Source: Micromonospora sp. WMMD980
GTDB taxonomy: Bacteria > Actinomycetota > Actinomycetes > Mycobacteriales > Micromonosporaceae
NCBI RefSeq assembly: GCF_029626035.1
Contig: NZ_JARUBE010000003.1
Coordinates: 2,356,001 to 2,420,000, forward strand
Reading direction: 5' to 3'
DNA length: 64,000 bases
The position numbers and the translations under genes are program-made. The notes beneath the pieces are model-generated. The model saw nothing but the letters and a program-made list of their open reading frames with translations. It was not told the origin of the DNA and did not search any database. Positions 47,974 to 60,888 of this stretch are shown here, one piece after another (the stretch's first letter is position 1; each line of letters opens with the position of its first letter).

Positions 47974-49707
47974 TCAGAGCGCGACGATCGCCGCGCTCTC
48001 CGCCGGAAGCTCGATCCCGTCGCGCATCACCGTGGCCCCCTCGGCGGTCGCCAGCAGCACCCGGCGCACCACCCCGGGCAGGTTGACCCGCTGCGGTCGC
48101 TCGGCCAGGTTGGCCACCACCAGCGTGTCGCCACGCCGTACCACCAGGAACTGGTCGCCGTGGCGCACCTCGACCCGGTGCAGCCGGGGGTCCGACAGGT
48201 CGGGGCGCGACTTGCGCAGCGCGATCAGCCGGCGGTGGAACTCGTACATCTCGCGGTGTTCGGGTTTGTCCAGCTCCGCCCAGTCGAGCCGGGACCGCAG
48301 GAAGGTCTGCGGGTCCTGCGGGTCGGGCACGTCGTCGGTGGCCCAGCCGTGCGCGGCGAACTCCCGCCGGCGGCCGGTCGCGACCGCGACGGCCAGTTCC
48401 GGCTCCGGGTGGCTGGTGAAGAACTGCCACGGCGTGGTGGCGGCCCACTCCTCCCCCATGAACAGCATCGGGGTGAACGGCGCGGTCAGCAGCAGCGTGG
48501 CGCCGACCCGCAGCATCCCGGCCGAGAGCGTGGCGGAGATCCGGTCGCCGGTGGCCCGGTTGCCGATCTGGTCGTGGTTCTGGAGGTAGGCCACGAACCG
48601 GTGGCCGGGGGTGCGCCGGCGGTCCACCGGCCGGCCGTGGCCGCGGTTACGGAAGCTGGACCAGGTGCCCGCGTGGAAGAACGCGCCGGTCAGCACGTCG
48701 GTGAGGCACTCCAGCGAGCCGAAGTCGCCGTAGTAGCCCTGCCGCTCGCCGGTGAGCAGCGTGTGCAGCGCGTGGTGGGCGTCGTCGTTCCACTGGGCGT
48801 GCAGGCCGTAGCCGCCGGCCTCCCGGGAGGTGATCAACGTCGGGTCGTTCAGGTCGGACTCGGCGATCAGCGACAGCGGCCGGCCCAGGGCGGTCGACAG
48901 CGACTCGACCTCGACCGCCACCTCCTCCAGCCAGTGGGTGGCGCGGCCGTCCGGCATGGCGTGCACGGCGTCCAGGCGCAGCCCGTCGACGTGGTAGTCG
49001 CGCAGCCAGCCGAGCACGCTGTCGACGATGTAGCGACGGACCCCGTCGGAGTGCGGGCCGTCCAGGTTTACCGTGCGGCCCCAGGTGTTGCTCTGCTCGG
49101 CCAGGTAGGGCGCGAACCGCGGCGCGTAGGCCCCGGAGGGCCCGAAATGGTTGTAGACGACGTCGAGGATCACCCCCAGCCCCTTGCCGTGGGCGGCGTC
49201 CACGAACCGTTTCAGCCCGTCCGGCCCGCCGTAGGGTTCGTGCGGCGCATACCAGCAGACCCCGTCGTAGCCCCAGTTGTGCTCGCCGTTGAACGCGTTG
49301 ACCGGCAGCAGCTCGACCAGGTCGACGCCGAGCTCCACCAGGTGGTCGAGCTTGGCGATCGCCGCGTCGAACGTGCCCTGCGGGGTGAACGTGCCGACGT
49401 GCAGCTCGTAGAGGACGCTGCCGGGCAGTTGCCGGCCGGTCCAGGTGGTGTCGGTCCAGGCGAACGCCGCGTGGTCGTAGACCCGGCTGGGGCCGTGCAC
49501 CCCGGCAGGCTGCCAGGCCGAGCGGGGGTCGGGCAGCGCCTGCTCGTCGTCGTCGATAACGAACGCGTAGTCGGTGCCCGGCCCGGCGTCGGGCGCCTCG
49601 ACCCGCCACCAGCCGTCCCGACCGGAACGCATGTCGTGGTCGGCGACGCCGGGCAGGCGCAGCCGCATCCGGGTGGCCGCGGGCGCCCACACGGTGAACT
49701 CGGTCAT
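47974..49707 (-). CDS. treZ: Malto-oligosyltrehalose trehalohydrolase
   Basis: A 577-residue GH13 enzyme releasing trehalose from maltooligosyl-trehalose. N-terminal CBM48-like domain (FTVWAPAATRMRLRLPG), catalytic barrel with DGLRLDAVHAMPD (nucleophile Asp) and AESDLNDP (acid Glu), plus the C-terminal beta domain. ATG 49707 overlaps the treY stop (ATGA). Last gene of glgX-treY-treZ. Confidence 0.94.
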   Translation of the reverse strand: MTEFTVWAPAATRMRLRLPGVADHDMRSGRDGWWRVEAPDAGPGTDYAFVIDDDEQALPDPRSAWQPAGVHGPSRVYDHAAFAWTDTTWTGRQLPGSVLYELHVGTFTPQGTFDAAIAKLDHLVELGVDLVELLPVNAFNGEHNWGYDGVCWYAPHEPYGGPDGLKRFVDAAHGKGLGVILDVVYNHFGPSGAYAPRFAPYLAEQSNTWGRTVNLDGPHSDGVRRYIVDSVLGWLRDYHVDGLRLDAVHAMPDGRATHWLEEVAVEVESLSTALGRPLSLIAESDLNDPTLITSREAGGYGLHAQWNDDAHHALHTLLTGERQGYYGDFGSLECLTDVLTGAFFHAGTWSSFRNRGHGRPVDRRRTPGHRFVAYLQNHDQIGNRATGDRISATLSAGMLRVGATLLLTAPFTPMLFMGEEWAATTPWQFFTSHPEPELAVAVATGRRREFAAHGWATDDVPDPQDPQTFLRSRLDWAELDKPEHREMYEFHRRLIALRKSRPDLSDPRLHRVEVRHGDQFLVVRRGDTLVVANLAERPQRVNLPGVVRRVLLATAEGATVMRDGIELPAESAAIVAL

Positions 49708-52004
49708 GCGGCGGCCTCCACAGGGTCGGTGGGTGCGAGGAGGGCGACGGGATAGGTGCTCAGCAGATCATCCAGGAGCAGCTCGGCACCACTGTAGGCC
49801 CGACCGGTGAACAGGTCGGTCATCCGATGAACGGGAAGTGACAGGGTCGTGTCCCGCCAGCCGCCGTCGCGGGCGAGACGCAGCGGCAACCGGGTCGCCA
49901 CCGCGACCGCCCCACCCCGGTCGAACGCCACCGCGTGCGCGCCGGCCGGGCCGTGCGCCGGCACCGGCCGGTAACCACCGAACAGCTCCGGGCGGTCGCG
50001 GCGCAACCGCAGCGTCCGGGAGACCACCAGCAGCTTGGCCGCGCCGTCCGCGGCCACCGTCGGCTGCCAGCCGGCGTCGAGCCGGGCCAGCAGATCCCGG
50101 CGTACGGCGAAGTCGACCGGGCGGCGGTTGTCCGGGTCGACGAGCGAGTTCTCCCACAGCTCGGTGCCCTGGTAGGTGTCCGGCACCCCGGGCATGGCGA
50201 GCTGGACCAGCTTCTGCCCGAGCGCGTTGGACCAGCCGGCCGGCGTGATCTCGGCGGCGAACGCGGTGAGCTGGGCGCGCAGCTCCGGGTCGTCGTACAT
50301 CCGGTCGACTAGGGCGTGCAGCTCGTGCTCGAAGGCCGGGTCGGGGTCGGCCCAGCTGGTGCTCACCGAGGCCTCCCGGGCGGCCTTCTCGGCGTACCCG
50401 TGCAAGCGGTCGCGGTCGAGCGGCCAGGCCCCGACGGCGGTCTGCCAGAGCAGGTGGGCCAGCGCGGGGTCGGCCAGCGGCGCCCGCGACATCCAGTCGC
50501 CGACCCGCTCGGCCCAGCGCCCGGGAATCTCGCTGAGCACGGCGAGGCGGGCCCGGACGTCCTCGCCGCGCTTGGTGTCGTGGGTGGAGAGCGTGGTCAT
50601 GCTCGCCGGCCAGCGCACGTGCCGGGCGGTGGCGAAGCGGTGCAGCTCGGCCGGCGGCACGCCGAAGTGGGCCGGGCTGCCGCCCACCTCGTTGAGCGCG
50701 ACGAACCGGCTCCACCGGTAGTAGGCGGTGTCCTCCACGCCCTTGGCCATCACCGCGCCGGTCAGTTGCGGGAACCGGGCGGCCAACTCGTGGCCGGGGT
50801 CGCGCAGCCGGGCGGTGACCCGGTCGAGCACGCCGGTCAGGTCGGGGCGGCGCCGGCCGGCCTCGCTGCGCGCGGCGGCCAGGTGCCTGGCCCCCTCGGG
50901 CGGGTAGCCGCGGTAGACCGGGAAGCAGGCGGCCAGCTCGGCCAGCGCGGCGCGGACCTGCTCGCCGGGCAGCTCCGGCACGAGCGCGGCGAGGCGGGTC
51001 AGCTCGGCGGCGAGCAGCCGGGTGGCGGCCTCCAGCTTGGTGGCGTGGGTCAGGTCCTCCCAGGAGGTGTGCCGGCCGGTGACCCGGCCGTCGAGCGCGG
51101 TGAGGTCCGGCTCGGCGTCCGGATCCACGAACAGGCCGCTGACCGCCGCCAGCGCGTCGTAGCCGGTGGTGCCGTCGACCGGCCAGTCCGGCAGGTCCTC
51201 GCCGTACTCCAGGATCTTCTCCACCACCAGCCAGCGTCCCGGCGCGGCGGCGCGCAACCGGGCCAGGTAGCCGGCCGGGTCGCGCAGCCCGTCCGGGTGG
51301 TCCACCCGGATGCCGTCGACGTCGCCGGCGTCGACCCAGCGCAGGATCTCCGCGTGGGTGGCGTCGAAGACCGCCGGGTCCTCCACCCGCAGCCCGGCCA
51401 GGTCGGAGACGGCGAAGAAGCGACGGTACGTCAGCTCGGTGTCGCCGCGCCGCCAGTTCACCAGCTCGTAGTGCTGCCGGTCGTGCACCTGCCGCGGGCT
51501 CCCGTCGCCGGTGCCGTCGGCGACCGGGAAGCGGTGCTCGTGGTAGCGCAGCTCGCCGTCGACCAGCTTGAGGTCGTCGAGCGCCTCGGGGGCGTCGGCG
51601 AGCACCGGCAGCAGCAGCCGGCCGCGGTCCCAGTCGATGTCGAACCAGCCCGCGTACGCCGAGTCGCGGCCCCGCCGCAGCACGTCCCACCAGGCCGGGT
51701 TGGCCGCCGGCCGGGCCACCCCGGCGTGGTTCGGCACGATGTCGACGACCAGGCCCAGCCCGGCCGCGCGCAGCGCCCGGACCAGCCGCTGCCGGGCCGC
51801 CTCGCCGCCCAGCTCCGGGTTGACCGCCCGGTGGTCGACCACGTCGTAACCGTGCGACGAGCCGGGGGTGGCGGTGAGCAGCGGCGCGGTGTAGAGGTGG
51901 GTGACGCCGAGCGCGGCCAGGTAGTCGGTCAGCTCGGCGGTGGCGTCCAGGTCGAAGCCGGGTCGCACCTGCACCCGGTAGGTCGAACGGGGGGTGTCCG
52001 GCAT
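49704..52004 (-). CDS. treY: Malto-oligosyltrehalose synthase
   Basis: A 766-residue GH13 enzyme that converts the reducing end of maltodextrin to a trehalosyl unit. STYRVQVRPGFDLDATAELTDYL start, DIVPNHAGVA, DGIRVDHPDGLRDP (nucleophile), and VVEKILEYGEDLP (acid Glu); length is normal for TreY. ATG 52004 lies 2 nt after the glgX stop. Cotranscribed with treZ. Confidence 0.94.
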   Translation of the reverse strand: MPDTPRSTYRVQVRPGFDLDATAELTDYLAALGVTHLYTAPLLTATPGSSHGYDVVDHRAVNPELGGEAARQRLVRALRAAGLGLVVDIVPNHAGVARPAANPAWWDVLRRGRDSAYAGWFDIDWDRGRLLLPVLADAPEALDDLKLVDGELRYHEHRFPVADGTGDGSPRQVHDRQHYELVNWRRGDTELTYRRFFAVSDLAGLRVEDPAVFDATHAEILRWVDAGDVDGIRVDHPDGLRDPAGYLARLRAAAPGRWLVVEKILEYGEDLPDWPVDGTTGYDALAAVSGLFVDPDAEPDLTALDGRVTGRHTSWEDLTHATKLEAATRLLAAELTRLAALVPELPGEQVRAALAELAACFPVYRGYPPEGARHLAAARSEAGRRRPDLTGVLDRVTARLRDPGHELAARFPQLTGAVMAKGVEDTAYYRWSRFVALNEVGGSPAHFGVPPAELHRFATARHVRWPASMTTLSTHDTKRGEDVRARLAVLSEIPGRWAERVGDWMSRAPLADPALAHLLWQTAVGAWPLDRDRLHGYAEKAAREASVSTSWADPDPAFEHELHALVDRMYDDPELRAQLTAFAAEITPAGWSNALGQKLVQLAMPGVPDTYQGTELWENSLVDPDNRRPVDFAVRRDLLARLDAGWQPTVAADGAAKLLVVSRTLRLRRDRPELFGGYRPVPAHGPAGAHAVAFDRGGAVAVATRLPLRLARDGGWRDTTLSLPVHRMTDLFTGRAYSGAELLLDDLLSTYPVALLAPTDPVEAAA

Positions 52005-52006
52005 GG

Positions 52007-54127
<2,121 letters not shown>

Positions 54128-54417
54128 GTCGCTCCTTCGGGCCCATGATCGTGAGCGCGCCGGACGGGCGGCCGGCGCGCACGCCGTTGATGCCCCGGCG
54201 CCACCGCCGCCAATCCATCCGTTCGGACGGTAACCCGAAAGCGCGGGTGTCGTCCGTCACGATCGTCCTTTTCGAGATGCGCCCCCGCGCCCGATGCACT
54301 TTCCTGGAGCGCGGACGCGCGCCCGCGTGGGTCCGCCCCGGCCGTTCGGCCACCCTCACCGCTGCTCCCGCCGCCACCGATGCCGGCGTGTCCCCCCATG
54401 CATGGACGGAGATCGAC

Positions 54418-55815
54418 GTGACCTCTCTGCGGGTCGGCGCGCAGACCGCCACCGCGACGGACCGGCTCCACCGGCCCACCCTCACCTCCCGCCCGACCCC
54501 GCCGGGGCCGGCCGGCGCGGCGTCCCGCAGCCGGCGCATCCTGATGCTGTCGTGGGAGTACCCGCCGGTGCTCGTCGGTGGCCTCGGCCGCCACGTGCAC
54601 GCGCTCTCCGTCGCGCTGGCCGCCGCCGGGCACGAGGTCACCGTGGTCACCCGGCACGCCGAGGGCGCGCCGCTGGAGGAGTACGCCGACGGCGTGCGGA
54701 TCGTCCGCGCCGCCGAGGACCCGGTCACCTTCCCGCTCGCCACCGGCTCGCTGCTGGCCTGGACCATGGCGTTCAACCACACGCTCACCCGGGCCGCGCT
54801 GCGCGCCGCCCAGACCGGCGGCTACGACGTCATCCACGCCCACGACTGGCTGGTCGCGCACACCGCGATGACGCTGCGCGAACACCTGGACGTGCCGCTG
54901 GTGACCACCGTCCACGCCACCGAGGCCGGCCGGCACCAGGGCTGGCTGCCGGAGGAGATGAACCGCACCATCCACGGCGTCGAACACTGGCTGGCCGGCG
55001 AGTCGGGCCGGGTCATCGTCTGCTCCGGCTACATGCGCGACGAGGTGGGCGCGCTGTTCGGCGTGGACGCCTCCCGGGTCGACGTGGTCCCCAACGGCGT
55101 GGAGCCGCACCGCTGGCGGGTGCCCGCCTCGGCGGTCGCCACCGCCCGGGCCCGCTTCGCGGCCGACGGTCCGCTGGTCACGTTCGCCGGCCGACTGGTC
55201 TACGAGAAGGGCGTGCAGCACCTGCTGGCCGGGCTGCCCCGGCTGCGCGAGCGGCACCCCGGGCTGCGCGCGGTGATCGTCGGCGACGGGCCGTACCGGG
55301 CCGAGTTGGAGGCCGAGGCGCACCGGCTCGGGCTGGGCGGCACGGTCAGCATGCCCGGCTTCCTCGGCGGCACCGACCTGCCCGCCGTGATGGCCGCCTC
55401 GGACTGCTTCGCGGTGCCCAGCATCTACGAGCCGTTCGGCATGGTCGCGCTGGAGGGTGCCGCCGCGGGCGCGCCGCTGGCGGTGTCGCGTACCGGCGGG
55501 CTGGCCGAGATCGTCGAGCCGGGCGTGACCGGGATGACGTTCGCGCCGCACGACCCGGACGGGCTCGCCGAGGCGGTGCACGCGGTGCTCGCCGACACCG
55601 ACCGGGCCCGCGCCATGGCCCGCCGCGCCCGCGCCCTGGTGCACGAGAAGTACGGCTGGTCGGCGATCGCTTCCCGCACGGCCGCCGCGTACGCCGCCGC
55701 CATCGCGGGCGACCCGGCGTTCACCGCGGCCCGCGCCGAGCAGCGGATGGCAAGCGGCCACACCCTGCCCACCCTCCCCACCGGCAACCTCCTCACCGCC
55801 GCCGGCCTCAGGTGA
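54418..55815 (+). CDS. GT4-family glycosyltransferase, glycogen/starch-synthase-like
   Basis: A 465-residue GT-B enzyme. ILMLSWEYPPVLVGGLGRHV at about 40-59 is a synthase-like opening with the G-G-L-x-x-H loop; the C-domain has VTFAGRLVYEKGVQHLLAGL and E-x7-E in IYEPFGMVALEGAAAG. Its position opposite glgX-treY-treZ suggests alpha-glucan or maltose-phosphate synthesis (GlgA/GlgM role). GTG 54418 has GGAG at 6 nt and is preferred to the longer frame from 54145, which has non-native N-terminal sequence. A 51-nt repeat starts right after the stop. Confidence 0.85.
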   Translation: MTSLRVGAQTATATDRLHRPTLTSRPTPPGPAGAASRSRRILMLSWEYPPVLVGGLGRHVHALSVALAAAGHEVTVVTRHAEGAPLEEYADGVRIVRAAEDPVTFPLATGSLLAWTMAFNHTLTRAALRAAQTGGYDVIHAHDWLVAHTAMTLREHLDVPLVTTVHATEAGRHQGWLPEEMNRTIHGVEHWLAGESGRVIVCSGYMRDEVGALFGVDASRVDVVPNGVEPHRWRVPASAVATARARFAADGPLVTFAGRLVYEKGVQHLLAGLPRLRERHPGLRAVIVGDGPYRAELEAEAHRLGLGGTVSMPGFLGGTDLPAVMAASDCFAVPSIYEPFGMVALEGAAAGAPLAVSRTGGLAEIVEPGVTGMTFAPHDPDGLAEAVHAVLADTDRARAMARRARALVHEKYGWSAIASRTAAAYAAAIAGDPAFTAARAEQRMASGHTLPTLPTGNLLTAAGLR

Positions 55816-55866
55816 AAGGAGGGGCCCCCTGTTAACGCCTGCGGCATAGCAGGGGCCCCCGCTTAA
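55816..55866 (+). repeat. 51-nt GGGGCCCC/TTAA interspersed repeat, copy C
   Basis: Same element and orientation as copy A. As with copy A, it begins at the stop codon of a plus-strand gene. It pairs with inverted copy D 74 bp away. Confidence 0.85.
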
Positions 55867-55886
55867 CACCCCCGCCCCCGGCGCAT

Positions 55887-55930
55887 CGCGAAAGGCCGCC
55901 GACCCGAACTCGGGTCGGCGGCCTTTCGCG
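55887..55930. terminator. Strong bidirectional hairpin terminator
   Basis: Perfect 21-bp arms (55887-55907 and 55910-55930) with a 2-nt loop, the most stable hairpin in the window. It lies between the converging GT4 and citrate synthase genes and midway between inverted repeats C and D. Confidence 0.8.
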
Positions 55931-55940
55931 TACGTCGTTG

Positions 55941-55991
55941 TTAAGAAGGGGCCCCGCCTATACCGCAGGCGTTAACAGGGGGCCCCTCCTT
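55941..55991 (-). repeat. 51-nt GGGGCCCC/TTAA interspersed repeat, copy D
   Basis: Inverted relative to copy C. It ends 5 nt before the stop of the citrate synthase gene. Confidence 0.85.
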
Positions 55992-55996
55992 GCACC

Positions 55997-57280
<1,284 letters not shown>

Positions 57281-57433
57281 CTGTTCCTCGCTTCGCCGGC
57301 AAGATCTTCGTTGAATTGCCTTCGCTTCTACCGTAATCACGGTGCGGTGGACAACGCTCGCCATGGTTTGGGGGTGAGGTATGCGTCACCTCATTCCCGA
57401 CTTGCTGGGTCGGAAACCGGGTGGGAGCGCGGA

Positions 57434-59476
57434 TCAGGACAGGTGGAGCCGCCGCAGCGCCCCGCCGGCCTCGATCCGGTAGACGTCGAGGCGGTTGGCC
57501 CCGGCGGCGAAGAGCCGGTCGTCGGGGAGGAACGCGGCGAACCGCCGCCCGCCGGCGTCCGGTGGCACCACCGGCACCACCGCGCCGACCGTGCCGTTGA
57601 CCGCGACCGCGAGCCGGGTGCCGTCCGGCACCGAGGCGGGCACGGTCCCCCAGACCAGCGCCGGCAGCCCGCGCCTCGGGTCGACCGCGTCGAACGCCGC
57701 CCGGTTCGCCACGGTGGCGGCGCCGCCGGCGGGCACCGCGCCGACCCGGGTGCCGACCAGCCGGTCGGCGGGGGGCAGCGGCACCGGCGCGGGCGGCCCG
57801 CCGGTGATCGTCACCGGCTGCCCGGGCCGGTCGTAGAAGCGCTTGTCGGCGCGCTGGCGCGGGGCGGCCTTCGCCGAGACGCCGTCGAGCCGCCACGGCA
57901 CCCGCACGTGGGTCTCGTCGGCGATGGTGGGCAGCAGGTCGACGTGCTCCCAGTTGCGGTCGTCGACCCGGCCGGCGTGCTGGCCGGGCTCCTTGACGAA
58001 CATCGGCACCCAGGCCACCTGGTCGGCGGCGTGCTCGATGGCGCCCATCCCCCGCCCCTGCCAGTCCTGCCGGAAGCTCACCCCGTGGTCGGCGGTGACC
58101 AGCACCAACGCCTTGTCGTAGAGGCCGGTGGCGCGCAGCGTGCGCAGCGTCTCGCCGATCAACCGGTCGGTGTAGCCGAGCTGGGCCAGGTGCCGGGCGC
58201 GGGCCAGGTCCACCCGGCCGGCGCCGTCGTTGGGCAGGTCCTCCGGCGCGTCGTAGTGCGCCCCGGACGGCAGGTACGCCCACGGCGAGTGCGGCATCAG
58301 CAGGTGCAGGAAGTGCAGCGTGGGCCGGGCGGCGGGGCGCAGCCCGGCGAGGAACGAGGTGAACCGGGCGAGCTGGTTGTCGTCGAGGGTGTCCCAGCGG
58401 AACTTGGGATCGTCGGGCACCGGCTCGGCGGCGTCCAGCCCGGCCTCGGCCGCGGTCTGTTCGCGGTAGGAGTCCTCCGGGTCGACCCGGCTGTCCACCG
58501 GCGCGACGAGCTGGCGCAGCAGCTTGCCGCTCTCCCGGGTCAGCACCCCGATCCCCTGCTGCGGGCTGGTCGCCTGCTCGCAACGGCTGGGTGGGCAGAG
58601 CCGGGTGATGCTCTCCTCGGCCTTGATCTGGTAGAGGCCGCCGAGCGCGGTGAACAGGTTGTCCGGGTACTGCGAGTAGTGCGGAGCCACGGCCCGTTCC
58701 GGGTAGCGGCCACTGAGCATCGCGGGCAACGCGTAGGGCGTCCAGCCGCTGACCCCGGTGGCGTTGCGGTACCAGGTCGAGCCGCCGGCCAGCGCGGCGA
58801 AGTTCGGGTAGCGGGTGGCGTCGATCCGCCCGTCCGGGCCGAGCAGGGATACCAGCGGCAACTCGTCGAGCACGATCATGACCACCGGCGGGTGCGCGCC
58901 CGCCCCGGCCACGCCGGCCGCGCCGCCGTCGCCGCGGGGCAGCACCACCGCCGAGGCCGGCGACGTGAACAGGAACAGCCCGACGAACACCACCGGGCCG
59001 ACCGCCGCGACCCGCAGCACCCGCCGCAGCGCCCGCCACCGCCGGTGCGCGGCCGCCGCGGCGGCACCCGCCACGCCGGCCGCCAGCAGCAGCGGTACGC
59101 CCCGAAGCGGCGTGAGGTGCCGGCCCACCTGCACCGCGAGCGCGGCGAGCAGCAGCCCGACCAGCACGGTGTGCACCGCGAGCCGGGTGATCCGGCCGCC
59201 GAGCAGGGCGAGCGCGCCGAGCGCCGCGAACGGCAGCGTGGGCGCCAACGCGATCAGGGCGACCAGGAGCAGCACGTCGCCCCGGGAGGCCCGGTGGAAC
59301 AGGAAGAAGTCGGGGCTGCGGCCGAGCACGTCCAGCAGCGGCTGGGTGACCACCAGGCCGACCAGCGCCACCACCTCGGCCAGCCGCGCCGCCTCGGCTC
59401 GCCAGGTGCCGCGCCGCCGGGGTGCGTCGGCGTGGGCCGGCTGTTCCCGGGGCGGCGCGAGGGTGCCCTCAGCCAC
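57434..59476 (-). CDS. Membrane-anchored sulfatase/phosphotransferase-like enzyme
   Basis: A 680-residue protein. Five hydrophobic spans lie in about 1-180, followed by an extracellular alkaline-phosphatase/sulfatase-fold domain: VVMIVLDELPLVSLLGPDG (metal Asp), GWTPYALPAMLSG (candidate Thr nucleophile), LHLLMPHSPWAYLP and VLVTADHGVSF (metal Asp-His). The plan is that of LtaS/phosphoethanolamine-transferase-type enzymes that decorate surface polymers; the exact group is unknown. GTG 59476 overlaps the methyltransferase stop by 8 nt (GTGGCTGA). Confidence 0.82.
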   Translation of the reverse strand: MAEGTLAPPREQPAHADAPRRRGTWRAEAARLAEVVALVGLVVTQPLLDVLGRSPDFFLFHRASRGDVLLLVALIALAPTLPFAALGALALLGGRITRLAVHTVLVGLLLAALAVQVGRHLTPLRGVPLLLAAGVAGAAAAAAHRRWRALRRVLRVAAVGPVVFVGLFLFTSPASAVVLPRGDGGAAGVAGAGAHPPVVMIVLDELPLVSLLGPDGRIDATRYPNFAALAGGSTWYRNATGVSGWTPYALPAMLSGRYPERAVAPHYSQYPDNLFTALGGLYQIKAEESITRLCPPSRCEQATSPQQGIGVLTRESGKLLRQLVAPVDSRVDPEDSYREQTAAEAGLDAAEPVPDDPKFRWDTLDDNQLARFTSFLAGLRPAARPTLHFLHLLMPHSPWAYLPSGAHYDAPEDLPNDGAGRVDLARARHLAQLGYTDRLIGETLRTLRATGLYDKALVLVTADHGVSFRQDWQGRGMGAIEHAADQVAWVPMFVKEPGQHAGRVDDRNWEHVDLLPTIADETHVRVPWRLDGVSAKAAPRQRADKRFYDRPGQPVTITGGPPAPVPLPPADRLVGTRVGAVPAGGAATVANRAAFDAVDPRRGLPALVWGTVPASVPDGTRLAVAVNGTVGAVVPVVPPDAGGRRFAAFLPDDRLFAAGANRLDVYRIEAGGALRRLHLS

Positions 59477-60884
59477 CCACCACCACCTGGTAGAGCGTGC
59501 GGGTGCCGGACGGCAGCTCGGCGCGGTCCACCACCCGGCCGCGTCGGGCCAGCAGCGCCTCGAACGCGTCCCGCTGGTAGTCGGGGAAGAGCCCGTCGGG
59601 CTTGTTGGCGAGCAGCCGGCGGGCCATCGGATCGTCCGGGTGGACGAACTCCACCACCAGGCTGCCGCCGGGCTCGGTGAGACCGACGAGCTGGTCGAGC
59701 ACCTCGGGCAACGGCACGTTCCGGCCGATGGCCAGGTGGTGCACGACGGCCAGGGCGAGCACCGCGTCGCCGCGCGCCCGGTCGGCGAACGCGGCCCGCT
59801 CGACACCCCGCCAGCCGCCGCCGGGCGACGGGTCGGCCAGGTCCATCACCAGCGGCAGGATCCGCCGCTCCCCCTCGTCGCGCAGCGCGCGGTAGAACGC
59901 GTCGACCACGGCCGGGTCCTGCTCGACGGCGACCACGTGCGCGGCGTGCCGGGCCGCGATGCGGGCGTACCGGCCGTCGTTGGCGCCCAGGTCCAGCGCC
60001 GAGCCGGGGCCGGCGGCGGCCATCGCCCGGTCGACGAAGTCCTCCTTGGCCTGCCGGTCGGGCACCGAGTAGGCGCAGGTGCGCTGGTAGTCCGACCAGT
60101 GGCTGTCGCCGGGCCGGTGGTCGAGGCGGCGCACCAGCCGGGTCAGTCCCCGCACCGTGGCCAGCGCCAGCTCGCGGGAGAACCCGGCGGCGCGCAGCTG
60201 GGCGCGGACGTCGCTGGTGCTGGCGCCGGAGTTGCGCGCCTGCATGGCGCCGTGCAGGTGCACGTGGGTGGGCACGCCGGCGCGCCAGCGGCGGGCGCCG
60301 GCGAACAGCCGCCGCATCTGGTCCGCCTCCACGCCGTCGACGCGGGCCCGCAGGAACGGCTGGAAGTCCAGCCCGAGGTGGGCCTGGATCAGGAGCGGAT
60401 AGAGGAACGTCTGGCAGAACTGCCGGTAGCCGGCCCACGGTTCGCCCTCGCGCAGCGCCTCGAACGAGCCGACGTCGATGAACACCGGGTGGGCGCCGCG
60501 CCACTGCACGTTGTAGGCGGAGCCGTCCTTGGTGGTGAAGCCGGCCTCCAGCGCGGCGCGCAGCACGTCCAGGTGCAGCAGCGCGGCGTCGCGCAGCATC
60601 GCGTACGACCACTCGTAGGGGTGCGAGACGAACGGGATGCGATCGTGTCGCAGCACCGCGGCCCAGGGGGCGTCGACCGGGGTGGGGGTCAGCTCCTCGG
60701 TGCCGACCAGGTGCCCGGCGGCGGTGAGGTCACGGAAGAGGTCGCTGGCGGCCAGCGCCCGCCAGTCGCGGGCGGACCGCTCGTCGAGCCCGCGCAGCAC
60801 CTCCTGACCGCGGTGGAAGACCCGGTTGCCGGGGTCCCGGAAGGAACCGGGTTCGACGCGGACGCCGGTGTCGGGGATCGTCAC
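59469..60884 (-). CDS. Class I SAM-dependent methyltransferase
   Basis: A 471-residue protein. The N-terminal 255 residues (WAAVLRHDRIPFVSHPYEWS, VQWRGAHPVFIDVGSFEAL) are a family-specific domain. The Rossmann methyltransferase (about 285-460) has ALDLGANDGRYARIAA (SAM motif I) and VVHHLAIGRNVPLPEVLDQL. It resembles NoeA-like proteins of polysaccharide loci and may methylate a sugar or lipid carrier. GTG 60884 lies 4 nt past the 48-residue gene; its stop overlaps the sulfatase start. Confidence 0.82.
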   Translation of the reverse strand: MTIPDTGVRVEPGSFRDPGNRVFHRGQEVLRGLDERSARDWRALAASDLFRDLTAAGHLVGTEELTPTPVDAPWAAVLRHDRIPFVSHPYEWSYAMLRDAALLHLDVLRAALEAGFTTKDGSAYNVQWRGAHPVFIDVGSFEALREGEPWAGYRQFCQTFLYPLLIQAHLGLDFQPFLRARVDGVEADQMRRLFAGARRWRAGVPTHVHLHGAMQARNSGASTSDVRAQLRAAGFSRELALATVRGLTRLVRRLDHRPGDSHWSDYQRTCAYSVPDRQAKEDFVDRAMAAAGPGSALDLGANDGRYARIAARHAAHVVAVEQDPAVVDAFYRALRDEGERRILPLVMDLADPSPGGGWRGVERAAFADRARGDAVLALAVVHHLAIGRNVPLPEVLDQLVGLTEPGGSLVVEFVHPDDPMARRLLANKPDGLFPDYQRDAFEALLARRGRVVDRAELPSGTRTLYQVVVGG

Positions 60885-60888
60885 GCCG

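Noticed and set aside
54145..54417. An N-terminal extension of the GT4 gene from ATG 54145
   Set aside because: The extension shows no GT4 similarity, overlaps the divergent promoter region, and a GTG with a good ribosome site exists at 54418.
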